Part shown: positions 48,551 to 60,000 of the stretch, piece by piece | Layout: each line of letters starts with the position of its first letter | Position numbering within the stretch: position 1 is the stretch's first letter | From: Bryoerythrophyllum caledonicum | Taxonomy: Eukaryota; Streptophyta; Bryopsida; Pottiales; Pottiaceae | Direction: 5' to 3' | Length of the DNA stretch: 64,000 nucleotides | Assembly: GCA_963971425.1 (NCBI GenBank) | Contig: OZ020520.1 | Span: 27,621,535 to 27,685,534 of the forward strand | Program-made: the position numbers and the translations under genes | The notes under the pieces: model-generated | Databases searched by the model: none | What the model saw: the letters and a program-made list of their open reading frames with translations, nothing else | Told to the model about the DNA's origin: nothing

Positions 48551-49009
48551 CGGTGTCTGGTAGGCATGGTCTTAGTGGTGGAACAAATAGATCCTTTATT
48601 CACGTCGGCCCCTTCGCAGACCGGCGTTCTTCTTCTTGCTTTAACTTTTTGGTGAAAAATACTCAAGGAATTCTAGGGGTACAAGTTGTAAAAAGAAATT
48701 TGTTGAAAATGTAGTGATACAAAATTTTCTTGAACTTATATGAGGTGAATGAAATGTTGGAATGTGTAAAAATTTCTCATTCTACACATCCACTTATACT
48801 TAAAAACCATCAATAAAATTCATTTGGGAACGTGTAGCATGCATTGTACATTCATCATTCACATTGACATGGCCGCAACATAAAAATATTTAATAAACAT
48901 CCAGTTGAAGATCTTAAAAAATGACCTTCTAAATTTATAAAACAGTCAATATTGTTCTCGCACGAAGACATTATCCACATGGATTACATTACAACGTGCC
49001 CATGTATGA

Positions 49010-50023
49010 TTAATCTTCATCTGAATCAGTGTCACGTCTTTGACTTGGCCCAACGCCACTTGACTACGGCCCGCTTGAATTAACATCATACAAGTTATTG
49101 TACTGCCTGTGCATGTAGCGGAATTCATCTTTGAGCCTGCGGATGTACTCTTCTTGGCTCTGTATTGTGGCTTCACGCATTTGTCTTTCAAACTTAGCAT
49201 CTTCATCCTCACAAGGTCAAAACGTTGGTGGTGTATTGTCACTCTCATATGTGCTCCGGCCATATCCATCGTACGAGACGGGTGCATAGTTTGGAGTGTG
49301 GTGTTCCTCTTTTCTCAGGGAATTACGACAAGACTCGTACTTATCCCTTGGATGCGTTGGCGTATAGCTCTAAGGGGTGTTGGTTCTTGTACCACATTGG
49401 TCGCCTTCGTAGTAATGGATGTCACTTCCCCCACCAAATGATACTGGCGCGGAACCCATATCATTGCCATAGTTGTAGTCATTGTAGTTATAGCCCTCGT
49501 ACTCCTGTGGAGGTGTCCGCCATTGTTGCTGGGCATCGGGATCGTCCCCGGATCTCTGGTTTGACCAACGTGGCCAACAATCACTCAGTTGATTCCAAGT
49601 GGTTGGTATAAAATGTTGGCTTCGATCCAAGAGGCTGACATTACGACCCGCCATTGTGCGCCAATCCACATCCTTGTGTAGGACAATTTCTGCCCAAACC
49701 ATCGCCATGTTTGAGTACAACATGATCTTCGGCCTCGAGTTGCGCACACCCACCGCAACTGTGACTTCATGATATCGATGCAAGAAATGGGCACTGCTCG
49801 CAAGACCTTCGCACCGCGGCCCTGATATCCTCGCTTGTGCCCTCAGCCACAATTTCATGAGGTGCTTCATCTTCACGTACCTCTTGCACATGGTGCAAGT
49901 CCAGAGCCTCTCTTCCTCATCCTGCCATCCATATTCTACGACAACATTTGCATCGCTCGTTGCGTTCTAATCCATCTCGGGGGCTTTCCCCTGTGGAGCA
50001 ACGGGGCGGTTAGACCTTGGCAT
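49010..50023 (-). pseudogene. Zinc-finger/coiled-coil protein gene, broken
   Basis: From ATG at 50023 (MPRSNRPVAPQGKAPEMD), an early in-frame TAG is followed by WTCTMCKRYVKMKHLMKLWL, a C-x2-C...H segment like the start of a BED-type finger. The frame stays open to about 49372 and includes the low-complexity EYEGYNYNDYNYGNDMGSA. Further on, in a second frame, FERQMREATIQSQEEYIRRL and KDEFRYMHRQYNNLYDVN form an amphipathic coiled coil ending SQRRDTDSDED and a stop near 49010. Length is about 340 codons. BED-like finger plus C-terminal coiled coil is typical of small DNA-binding proteins related to hAT transposons. No transposase core is present. It faces the kinase-like gene. Confidence 0.5.
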
Positions 50024-50149
50024 CTTCCCTAATTAGAACAAATAATTAAATTAATTTTAAAAATTAAATGAATTAAAAATTAAAGAGTGCACTCAAGGGA
50101 GTGCAAGCGATAAGGCAGAAAATGCCAAAGCGACAAGCTCGTCCACTAA

Positions 50150-50385
50150 AGTGTGGGAGAATGGTAGGCCGTCCGCCTTTTATGCCGACCGCGGACGGCA
50201 TTGGCGAACAGTTGGGAAATCGTCCAGGCCATCCGATGGCGGACGGCCTTGGGCGCATCGCCTAATCGGACGGCCGCGTTGTTGCCACCAGCAGCCGCAA
50301 CCGTCGGATCGATCGCGGCCGTCCAATCGGATCCATCTGCCGAGTCCGTCCGCGACCGTCGGATCGGACGGCCTCCCCTCTTCGC
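50150..50385 (-). promoter_or_regulatory. CpG-rich repeat cluster with a minus-strand TATA box
   Basis: Dense GGCCGTCCGCC, CCGCGGACGG, GGCGGACGGCC and CGTCGGATCGGACGGCC motifs, mostly in palindromic pairs. On the minus strand, GCATAAAAGGCGGAC (50170-50184) supplies a TATA-like box about 150 bp upstream of the ATG at 50023. This mirrors the 43.9-kb cluster in motif content and in position relative to a gene start. Confidence 0.5.
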
Positions 50386-50599
50386 TCTTCCACTTCTCTA
50401 CGCTCCCTCCCCTCCCAACTCCCTTCCCTGTCCTCCACTTCCTTTTCTGGGACGGTTGACATTGCACGTGCACTCCAAATCAGGAGATAGAGTCACGTGC
50501 ATTATTGGTCGGAGGAATGTCGGGAAGATTTTATGCACATACATGTGGATATTCCATTGTGCGCTTGGAAGCACATGAAATATATAATTTCTTGATAAT

Positions 50600-51119
50600 G
50601 GTTTCACTTAAAATATCCTACATAATATATTAGAGATGCTCTTATCCTTTTTTTTATCTTTGAAGAACCAGGAGGAAATTGGAATGGCCCATGGGCACAA
50701 TGTTCCAAGGGCCAAGGGTACATTGCCCACGGCATAGGCATAACTTTGTATGGGAGGATTTTTGGCCCCTACAGGACTAAATCTCCTTCGCGGCGAGTTT
50801 TCAATTTTGGGCAGGTTTCTAGAATTCGAAAAAAAAAAAATCTTTTAAAATTTTTATGTTAGATTGTCTTTGGGAAGAGCTATTTGAATGTATAAATTTT
50901 ATTTTTTTGGATTTGTGGTTCCAAATTTAGTAGCACTCGTAGTGAAAGATTGAGAGCCCGTGCATCTAAAAACTTTTCCTAGAATTTTCTATTGACATTG
51001 AGGTTTTTCATACTCATGAAAAATATTACCTTCTTGAAAGATTTCCAAAAAAATGATTGTCTTTATTGTAAAATCGCATTTTATTTCAAGTAAAAAATTT
51101 TCACCCTTTTTCGAGCAAT
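50600..51119. other. AT-rich spacer
   Basis: No gene, repeat or structured element recognised. Confidence 0.5.
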
Positions 51120-53540
51120 GTGCAATAAAATTTCTTCTTTTCCTCATAAAACTTACAAATTTTTATATTTTTCACTTTTTGTTTTGTTCTACTAAAAGAT
51201 GTGCTCTACACCCTTTTACTGACCGATTGGATAAGCATTCTAAAAGATATTTAGCTCACAAGTAATTGTAACGTGAACTGGCTATTCTTAAGCTTCCACC
51301 TGTTTTTTTGAAGATGCTATACCCCTCTTTTACCTCTAGAACTTTTCCTAGAATTTTTTGATGATGCTATACCACTCAATTTTTTTGAAGATGCTATACC
51401 CCTCTTTTACCTCTAGAAATTGGTGTATAGGGAATGGACATGATGCTTAAGACAATGATAAAAGATTTGGAACTTTTGTACTTTAAACATTTCATAAAAA
51501 GCGAAGTCAAAGTCTACGGACCCGGGAAGAAAACTCAACCTTTGTTTTCACGTTAAACACTATAATCTATCAATTGGTGCGGTGGATTGCAACTAAAAGA
51601 GTATGGCGTGTTCATATAGAAGTCTTTTCTAAGATTTTATGGCTGAAAATCCAAACCTAACTTTAAAATGTGATTCATTGCCTCTTTTTTTACAGTGATG
51701 GCTTTGGACTAGTTTTTGAGCTAAAGGCTCCCTGGTCCTTTATGGGTTAAAACACCATCCATGCCATTTTGTGGAATATCAAACATGGATGCAGCCTTCT
51801 GCAAGATTTGTAGGAAGAGAATGTGGTTATGGAATGGACTGTTATATGATAAAGGGTTGGATATCAAGCACCTCCAACAACAATGACAAAAGTTTTCATA
51901 GATTTTGGGTTTTTTCATGGTGATAACTAATAAAATTTTACTTTGAAGCGTCCAATAAACATAAAATTGACAACTTTGAAAGTTTCAATTTACATGAACA
52001 GGAAAACTAAAACGTGTTGTACATAAAATCCACGAGATAATCAGACCTTTTCACATGTGGAATTTCTTATTTTTGATTCGTGTAAAATGCGATGAATATT
52101 TTCGTGTAATTTTCAATTTTATTTTGAGCTTTCATGTTTATTACAAGAAAATTTATCGATTTTTTAATTTTGTTCCAGTATTTTCCTTGCGTCAAAAACA
52201 AAATACAAAAATTAGAAATACCACATGTGAAACTCCATCAGAAAAATACGAGGCCCTTGATTTCATATGAAAAATATTTAATATTCGTCTAAAAAGAGCC
52301 ACATACAACTTGCATCCAATGATAAAAAAAACTTAATACAACATGTACGTAAGGATGTTGTGTACAAAAAAAAAAAAAAAAAAACTCTATATAGTATCTT
52401 GTATGTAGAGACAATTTGAGAAATATATAGAAATCCTATACACGTATAATATTTGCATAAGAATGTAACCTATGCTTGTATTTTAATGTATTATGGGCAC
52501 ATTACCAACTTTGTACTACTAATAACATCATTTATTTGAAGACTAGGGTTGGTACCCATCGTCCCGACGGGGAAAGCGGAGGGTGGTGTGTTAAATTTAC
52601 GTTTGTATGTTTTGTATTTTAAAACCTATAAGCTCAAATTGAATCTAAATGGAAAATTACTTCACATCAAGAGGTCAAAATCAAGAGTCATTAGGTTACT
52701 ACCTAATATCAAGAGTCAAGAAGAGTGCATCACTGTGCCTCACCCTTCACATCAAGAGGTCAAAATCAAGAAAGACAGATCACGTGATCGGGAGCGGCGG
52801 ACAGACAGATTGACGCCTTTTATATAGGTAGATGCCATATACATTTGGTTCCTATCGACCCCACGGATTGATAAATCATGGTGTTTACAATCCAAACAAC
52901 AATTCATTATCTTCCCTGCGTTGATCCATATTCATAAGACTTTGACAACACTTCGTATCATATTTATGTAATATGCAAGGTCTAAATCTTTTACCCCTGT
53001 CTTAAACTCTCAAGGAACATGGCCAATTCAGCTAAAAAATTAGTCCAAAACCGTCATATTGAAAAGGAGGCATAGCAATCACATTTTTCAAGTGATCTTT
53101 AGATTTTCAACCGTAAGATTCTAAAGTAGACTTCTATATGAACACACCATGCTCTTATGGTTGCAATCCACCGCATGGATTGATAGATTATAGTGTGTAA
53201 AGTAAAAACAATGGTTCATTTTCTTCCATCGTTGACTGGTACCCTAGACTTTGACTTTGCTTTATATAAACTTTTTACAATCCAAAAGTTTGTAATTTTA
53301 TAATATTCTGTGAAGCATGATGTTAATTCTATATACAACAATTTGTAGAGGTAAAAAATGGGAGTAGCATATTCAAATAAATTTGTGCAAGGAGTGGAGG
53401 TTCAAACAAGGCCAATTCACATTTCATTTTTTTGTGCACCAAATATCTTTTAGAATGTTTATCCAAACAATCAATGAGAAGGTTTATAACACATCTTGTA
53501 CAAGAGAAAACAAGATGTGACAAATTTAATAAGGTGTACA
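51120..53540. mobile_element. Long inverted-repeat element, about 2.4 kb, arms about 0.55 kb
   Basis: The left arm (51120-51740) and right arm (53000-53540) are diverged inverted copies. Matched pairs include GATTGGATAAGCATTCTAAA with 53452-53476 inverted, GGTGCGGTGGATTGCAACTA with 53155-53180 inverted, GAAGTCAAAGTC with GACTTTGACTT, and GGACTAGTTTTTGAGC with 53030-53050 inverted. Both arms translate to DKHSKRYL on opposite strands. The left arm also contains two direct copies of GAAGATGCTATACCCCTC. The core (51740-53000) has no recognised gene. Probably a non-autonomous long-TIR transposon; the target duplication was not resolved. Confidence 0.65.
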
Positions 53541-54090
53541 TTTATAAATGTCCCTCTCTCTCTTTGGTTCTCTTCTCCTTCTAGTTTACTTGAGAGTTTA
53601 ATTTTTATTTGGTTTTCCCTCTCTTCCTTTTGTCTTTTTAAAAAAAATTGGGATGTTCTTCCCCAAACTCACACCTTCTAAATTACTTAATATCTAAATC
53701 AATAATTTTCCCTAAAGCCTAAACCCTCTTCCTTCCCTTCTAATTTAATGAAGACTTCATTTATAATTGTCCGTCTCTCGTTTTTGCCTCCCAATTTTTT
53801 TTGTTTTTTGAAGAACCTTCTTTATTTTTATTAATAATTTTTTGCATTCTTCACCACTCCTTCTAGTAAAAAGAAAATGGAATTCTTTTGCCTTGGATCC
53901 TCTTCTTCTAATTTAACTAAGATCTTCCTGAACGATTGTCCATCTCTCCCTTCTCCACTCACTCCATCTAAATTAAATGAGATCTACATTTGTAAATGTC
54001 CCTCTCTCTCTCCCTCTCTTCTCTTTCCGTTTTAGTTCAGATCTCGAATTTTGTAGATTGTCACTCTCTTCCTTTCGTCCTCTTCATTTA
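53525..54090 (+). repeat. Diverged pyrimidine-rich repeats
   Basis: Four to five copies of a module ACATTTATAAATGTCCCTCT followed by CTTT-rich sequence (53535, 53755, 53925, 53975, 54050), at irregular spacing. Confidence 0.6.
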
Positions 54091-54307
54091 TTTAACTGTT
54101 TTTTTTCCCTGTTTTTTTTTAATTCCTCCAAGCTCCTTTAATCCCTAATGGTCCAAGCAATTTTAGATTAATTTCTACTTCGTTGATTAATAACTACGAA
54201 GAAGAACTTATTGAAATTGTAACCATAGGATTTTCTTCTAAACTCATATGAGATAATGTGATCAAAATTTTGTGAATTCTGATTATACAGACTGAAAGCT
54301 AATTACT

Positions 54308-54760
54308 TGTTAAAGTATACATTTCTGTACCCCGGAGACACTTGGGCTAATAGGGGTTAAATTGGCAAAAAGAAATGAAAGCCTTTGTGCCTTTTGTTAA
54401 AGTTAAAGTCAACTTAGAAACGATTAGTAGATTCTATATCCGCATAAGGTAAAAAGAACTTATGTTTCTATATCCGATCAAAGTAAAGTGAGCTTGTAGT
54501 TTACTTTACCTTCTATGGTGGGAGGAAAGTATATAAGGCAACTCTTCCACGGAGTTGAAAAAACTTCTCCATAGCTAATATATTTCAAATGCATTTGTGT
54601 TATTTGCTCTCTGTTGCAAGTCGTAGGATCAGTATTCCTCCGGAATACACTCAATCGTCACTAATTGCTTCCAAAGTAAACCGCTCTAAGTTCGTTCCCC
54701 AAGAGACCTGTCGTTTCTTTTAGAATCACTAAATAATCCACAAACACTAAGCACCAATCC
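54308..54760 (+). other. Promoter-like segment, possible fossil solo LTR
   Basis: The segment begins TGTTAAAGTATAC and has a strong TATA box GTATATAAGG at 54529-54538 followed by a leader-like region. This layout is seen in plant LTR promoters, but no second LTR, primer-binding site or internal coding region was found, and the right end is unclear. A plain promoter is an equal alternative. Confidence 0.25.
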
Positions 54761-54771
54761 ACCGGATCCTC

Positions 54772-55130
54772 ATTCTCACTCGTTCTCCAACTATTTCCGG
54801 ATCCGTCCGGATTTTGGATTCTAATAATAGTTTCCAATTCCTTCTGGATTCCGGACTTGTTACCTTAGTTTCCGGATCCTTCCGGATTCCGGATAACTTT
54901 AGACGGAGTTCCTTCCGGACTTTTTAAGTAAGTGGTCGGGTGCCACTGATCCTGTTTTGTGTAAGTGGCCGGATTCTCCACTGTCTTGTGACTTAAAATG
55001 GCTAGACACCCACTGCCTTGAAACTTATAGTGGTTCAACAACCACTCTCCCTACTACGCCAACATGTAGTTGATTGCTGCTGCTAGACCCACGCTCTCAC
55101 AACATCCGGATGGCCATCCGGATGCGGTCA
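54772..55130 (+). repeat. CCGGA-rich short-motif cluster
   Basis: TTCCGGATCC, TCCGGATTCCGG and CATCCGGATGG recur about fifteen times, many of them palindromic, interspersed with AGTGGCCGGAT and CCACTG motifs. It leads into the TTC array. Confidence 0.65.
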
Positions 55131-55289
55131 CTCAGAGGTTGATCCGGACTACAACGACATTCCGGCAAGTGTTGTCGTGATTCTACCGAGTGAGTATTAC
55201 GGTTTGCAACAAGGACTCCTTCTAGACATACACATCACGTTTTTTGCTATCGTAGGGGTCGATTCCGGCCTCAACTGGAATCCGGGTTC

Positions 55290-56245
55290 ACACGGATTCT
55301 TCTTCTTCTTCTTCTTCTTCTTCTTCTTCTTCTTCTTCTTCTTCTTTGTCGTCTTCTTCTTCTTCTTCTTCTTCTTCTTCTTCTTCTTTGTCGTCTTCTT
55401 CTTCTTCTTCTTCTTTGTCGTCTTCTTCTTCTTTGTCGTCTTCTTCTTCTTTGTCGTCTTCTTCTTCTTTGTCGTCTTCTTCTTCTTTGTCGTCTTCTTC
55501 TTCTTTGTCGTCTTCTTCTTCTTTGTCGTCTTCTTCTTCTTTGTCGTCTTCTTCTTCTTTGTCGTCTTCTTCTTCTTTGTCGTCTTCTTCTTCTTTGTCG
55601 TCTTCTTCTTCTTCTTCTTTGTCGTCTTCTTCTTCTTCTTCTTTGTCGTCTTCTTCTTCTTCTTCTTCTTTGTCGTCTTCTTCTTCTTTGTCGTCTTCTT
55701 CTTCTTCTTCTTCTTTGTCGTCTTCTTCTTCTTCTTTGTCGTCTTCTTTGTCGTCTTCTTCTTCTTCTTCGTCTTCTTTGTCGTCTTCTTCTTCTTCTTC
55801 TTCTTCTTTGTCGTCTTCTTCTTCTTCTTCTTCTTCTTTGTCGTCTTCTTCTTCTTCTTTGTCGTCTTCTTCTTCTTCTTTGTCGTCTTCTTCTTCTTCT
55901 TTGTCGTCTTCTTCTTCTTCTTTGTCGTCTTCTTCTTCTTCTTCTTCTTCTTCTTCTTCTTCTTCTTCTTCTTCTTCTTCTTCTTCTTCTTCTTCTTCTT
56001 CTTCTTCTTCTTCTTCTTCTTCTTCTTCTTCTTCTTCTTCTTCTTCTTCTTCTTCTTCTTCTTCTTCTTCTTCTTCTTCTTCTTCTTCTTCTTCTTCTTC
56101 TTCTTCTTCTTCTTCTTCTTCTTCTTCTTCTTCTTCTTCTTCTTCTTTGTCGTCTTCTTCTTCTTCTTCTTCTTTGTCGTCTTCGTCGTCTTCTTCTTCT
56201 TCTTTGTCGTCTTTGTCGTCTTCTTCGTCTTCTTTGTCTTCTTCT
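55290..56245. repeat. TTC array with TTTGTCGTC spacers and a ~72-unit pure TTC run
   Basis: The left half is an 18-bp higher-order repeat (TTCTTCTTCTTTGTCGTC) with varying numbers of TTC. From about 55929 to 56145 the sequence is uninterrupted TTC, roughly 72 units; the GTCGTC variant returns after it. The plus strand has no purine except G in GTC. Frames are poly-Ser, poly-Phe or poly-Leu and are not genes. Confidence 0.95.
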
Positions 56246-56399
56246 TTAGTATAAGTGAAATGAACTTTGCAATGACCAGGGGTTTAGAAAGTAGTCATTT
56301 GCTAAAGAAAGCTATTTCATTTTTTAAATCAGAAAATGATCTTTGGATATTAAATCCAAGTGGTGGATAGAATCATCATGCCTTTTTCTAGGACGAAGC

Positions 56400-56482
56400 T
56401 ATCTTGCGTGCGGTGGCATGTGAGCGGTGAGCGTTGACACGTGAGCAGTGAGCAATGAGCAGCAATCGGTGAGCAGTGAGCA
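56400..56482 (+). repeat. GTGAGC-type short tandem repeat
   Basis: GTGAGCGGTGAGCG, GTGAGCAGTGAGCAATGAGC and GGTGAGCAGTGAGC, a 7-bp unit with interruptions. Confidence 0.7.
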
Positions 56483-57048
56483 AAATTTTTGAGTAAAGTT
56501 TAACTTTTTTTCAAAAAGTAGGGTTTTTTTTATGTTGCAAAATGCGGTATAGGGTAAAAATAGTGCATAGAAAGGCACCTATGACCGTGGATGCGAATGC
56601 AGAGCAAAGGAAACAAGGTTTGTAATCAAACACCTATTACCGTGTAAATTAAGAATGCTGGTGAAAATTAGTACTAAGCACGGTGTGAGAGGAACCTAAA
56701 CTACCTGGATCATGGTGTGCATACCAATATTCAAGAGGGTTACAGTTGGATGAAGTGGTGAAAAAAAATCATCCACGTCCCAGCATGTGGAGATGTTGCT
56801 AGTATGATAAGTCTTGGGCCAAAGCTCCAAAAAAAAAAAAATACCAAAAACGAAAACTGTACAAAGTATGCAATATATGATAGTAAGGTTGAAGACAATA
56901 TGAAATAAAGACAAATTGACTAAAAACGATGCAGAGTACGAAATGTTGACTAAAGTGGTCTTTTCATATCATGATGGTGGCCCTGTAGTCTCACCATCCT
57001 TTTGTACTGATAGAAATACGTACAATGTCCACCTAGTCCAATGCTTCA

Positions 57049-60000
57049 CTAAACACTAGCTTGCTTCATGAGCAATAGCTGCAAAACACGTCTTATCTCA
57101 TTGAAGCTAAAACTAGGGGCGTGCATAAATGCATCCAATTCCGGATCCAACCCACATAGTATGGTAAATATAAAGTACAGATGTTTACAGTTCGAATACT
57201 GAGGGCGCTTGCCAAGGGACTTGTTGCACATTTCCTTGAAGAACGGACAGCTACAACTTGGAAACTGGCTGATTGATATCATGTAGACAGATACTTGTGA
57301 AATGTTTTTTGATTGGAAGGAGAGAACGCATCCAAACGCTGGGGCAGGAATCATACAAACCTGCAAAACTTTCCCAACAATTGAAAGAGCGGATGCGCAC
57401 GTATTCTGATGTTTCGTTGTCGGGGCCTTCGGATTGCGACGAATGTTCTTGCCAAATCTGAGCTTTGGATGTTCGTCAGGGTTTGCCGGGGTGGAAAATG
57501 AAGACAAATCAAGTGTTGAACCATCCTCAGTAAACAGTTTCCGAGGGGAAAGCATCACTCGCTCTGGAAGTCGGAAACCGGCCTCCTCTAAGGATAGAAT
57601 CTCTGCCTTTGTTAGAGAGGTACCAGCTTTTACGGGCCACACATCAGGTACTGCAGGCTTAGAAACCACCCACTCCCTTCTACTTCCCAATACACAACGA
57701 TGGATGTCATCAGAACAATAAAAAAACTGCATCTTGACCAACGTTTTCTTCTTATAATTTTTCATCATTCCTGTGTATGTTGGTGCTGCAGTACTTTTAT
57801 TGTCCTGGACAATGCGAGCGACACACTTCTTCCCAGTAAGAGACTGAAGAGCAAAACATTTCTTCGCTGATGTTTTCGGAAGCCTTGAAATATGCCATTC
57901 CCTTTCGTCACAAGATGTTTCCATGACTGCTTTAACATGAGGAACTCGAAAAGATGCTCTTGCCATCTTCGGAGGAACACTTACATCCTTCTGGGAACCG
58001 CCTGGAAAGTCAATATCCTCATCCGCAACATGGAGAGTATTCTTCTCTGACGCACGGGTCCTCACCCTAGGGCGGGATACACTAATTCTGTCCGGACGAT
58101 GGGAGTCAAACTCTGAACCTGGAGGAATATCTGCCTTTCGTTTCAGAGATAAGAACTCCTCTTCGCCTTCCAAATGCGGGGGCCTCGTGCAGAACTCAGC
58201 AGCTCCTGGCAAATCGGAGAGCGCTTCAAGAAATGCCTTAGAGTTTCCGGAGCGATGAGCTGTGCGTTGAGCGACTCGAAGGCGAAGTTCTTCTTTCCCA
58301 GGACCCATTCCTGGTCGCTCACCTTTCAAGTATTGATAACATGACACGACTTGCAAGAAAGCGCGAACCATGTCATCAACAGTGGCCACATACAAATCAT
58401 TTCCACGTTTCCCAGACTGTTGCAACCACTTGTTGTGCACAGTTTCAGCTAAATTGCAAGAAGGCATTTCTGCTAATTCGGAATCGGACAACGCCTGAAA
58501 AAAGAGGAAGGTTCAAATAGGATAATGATTTTAAAAGATTCACAGAAATAAAACGATGTTTGATGACTGTGCCACGAACGGCTGAATCATAACCAAATAT
58601 AAAAGCGACAAGGAGGACCCACTATCTAGGTCTGCCGGCAACGGCAGACTTATTATGGATCACAACTACAAAATGAGGTGTGTTCTAAGGTACGCCAGCC
58701 AGAAAACCAAACAAAATACGGTCTAGAAAAGTTACGTACCGATACCATAAAACCTCCCCACTGACGGTACCGAAAGTGCCAGAACGCAAGCCACAAGTCC
58801 AGCCGCACCACACCCTCATTTGTGGATGCCCCAGATGATAGCCACCAAGCTTTGATCGCCAAATACTTTGCCTCGGCCTCCTCCATGGACTTTGCGTTCT
58901 TGTACTGTTTGCAAAGTTGACGATGTTGTTCTTGGAGGTCTGCTCTTATATCCGCCTTTGTATGTTTCTCCAGTGATTGTGTCCAATGGAAAAGGCAGGT
59001 TCTTTCGCGATTTTCCATTGGGATAGCGGAATCGCCGGAGCCATAAACAGTCCGCACCGCGTTCCAGTTTGCCTGCGCGCTGTCTGCCATGAATCCCTTG
59101 AAGTTTACAGTGGTAATATCGTGACGAAAAGCAACTGCATTCAAATTTTTCCAAAAAACTGTTTGCGCTGCCACATCTTCAGACTGCATATCGCAAACCG
59201 CAATGGTCAGCACTCGACAGTACGTAGAATCGTAAACATGGCAACCCATAGTTGTCCAACCCTTCACTCGCTTCACATGATCAAACATGATCCAACATTC
59301 TTCTAAGTCTCCTCCTCGCTGCATTCGTTTCACCAAATCAACCCCGCTAGCAGAACCAATCTCGGACATTTTGAATACGAACACCTTGTCAGAGTCCGCC
59401 CCCTGACCTGGAAACCTATTTTCTTGAACGAAGGCCCATTTGCTCAAACCTCTGAGTTTCGTGATGCTGTCCATGACACCAAACCTACGCAGGTACCTGA
59501 ATGAAGAGACGTCATTTCGAATGCTCGCCGATGACATCTGTTTGAACTTTTCTAACACCGGAACTAGTTCCTCCATATGAAGGGGCTTCTGCTGAACCCC
59601 GTCCGGGCCCAGTAACTGTTCTCCAAGGAATTCCTTGCTGGCCTCAAGAATGATGGCTGAGTTAGTAGCTGAGGGTGTCCTCTCCACTTGTTCCCCGATA
59701 AGTTGCTTAAGCTTTGTGGAGGAAACTCTACAGTTCCCTAACTTAACGGGGTGCAAGTGGTTACCAAGATGCACACATCCCCTAGTCATACTCTCCGGTC
59801 CGATAACATAGTAAATTTTGGCTGCGCAAGTACTATGACAAGACGGAGGAACTCTACATAGTCTGCAAACAACAGTCGAACTTGCTGGAGGGTCCTCACT
59901 CACTCGAAACACTGAGGACGAAGTTCCCTCCCACTCGGTTTCATTTAAAAGGGAAGCCCTATGCTCTCTCTTTAGGAAGTCACAGTTTGGATTATCGCAC

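Noticed and set aside
54308-54760. A complete LTR retrotransposon
   Set aside because: No second LTR, primer-binding site or internal genes are visible; at most a fossil solo LTR.
55177-56370. A 397-codon Phe/Val-rich frame and a 302-codon Ser-rich frame
   Set aside because: By-products of the TTC array.
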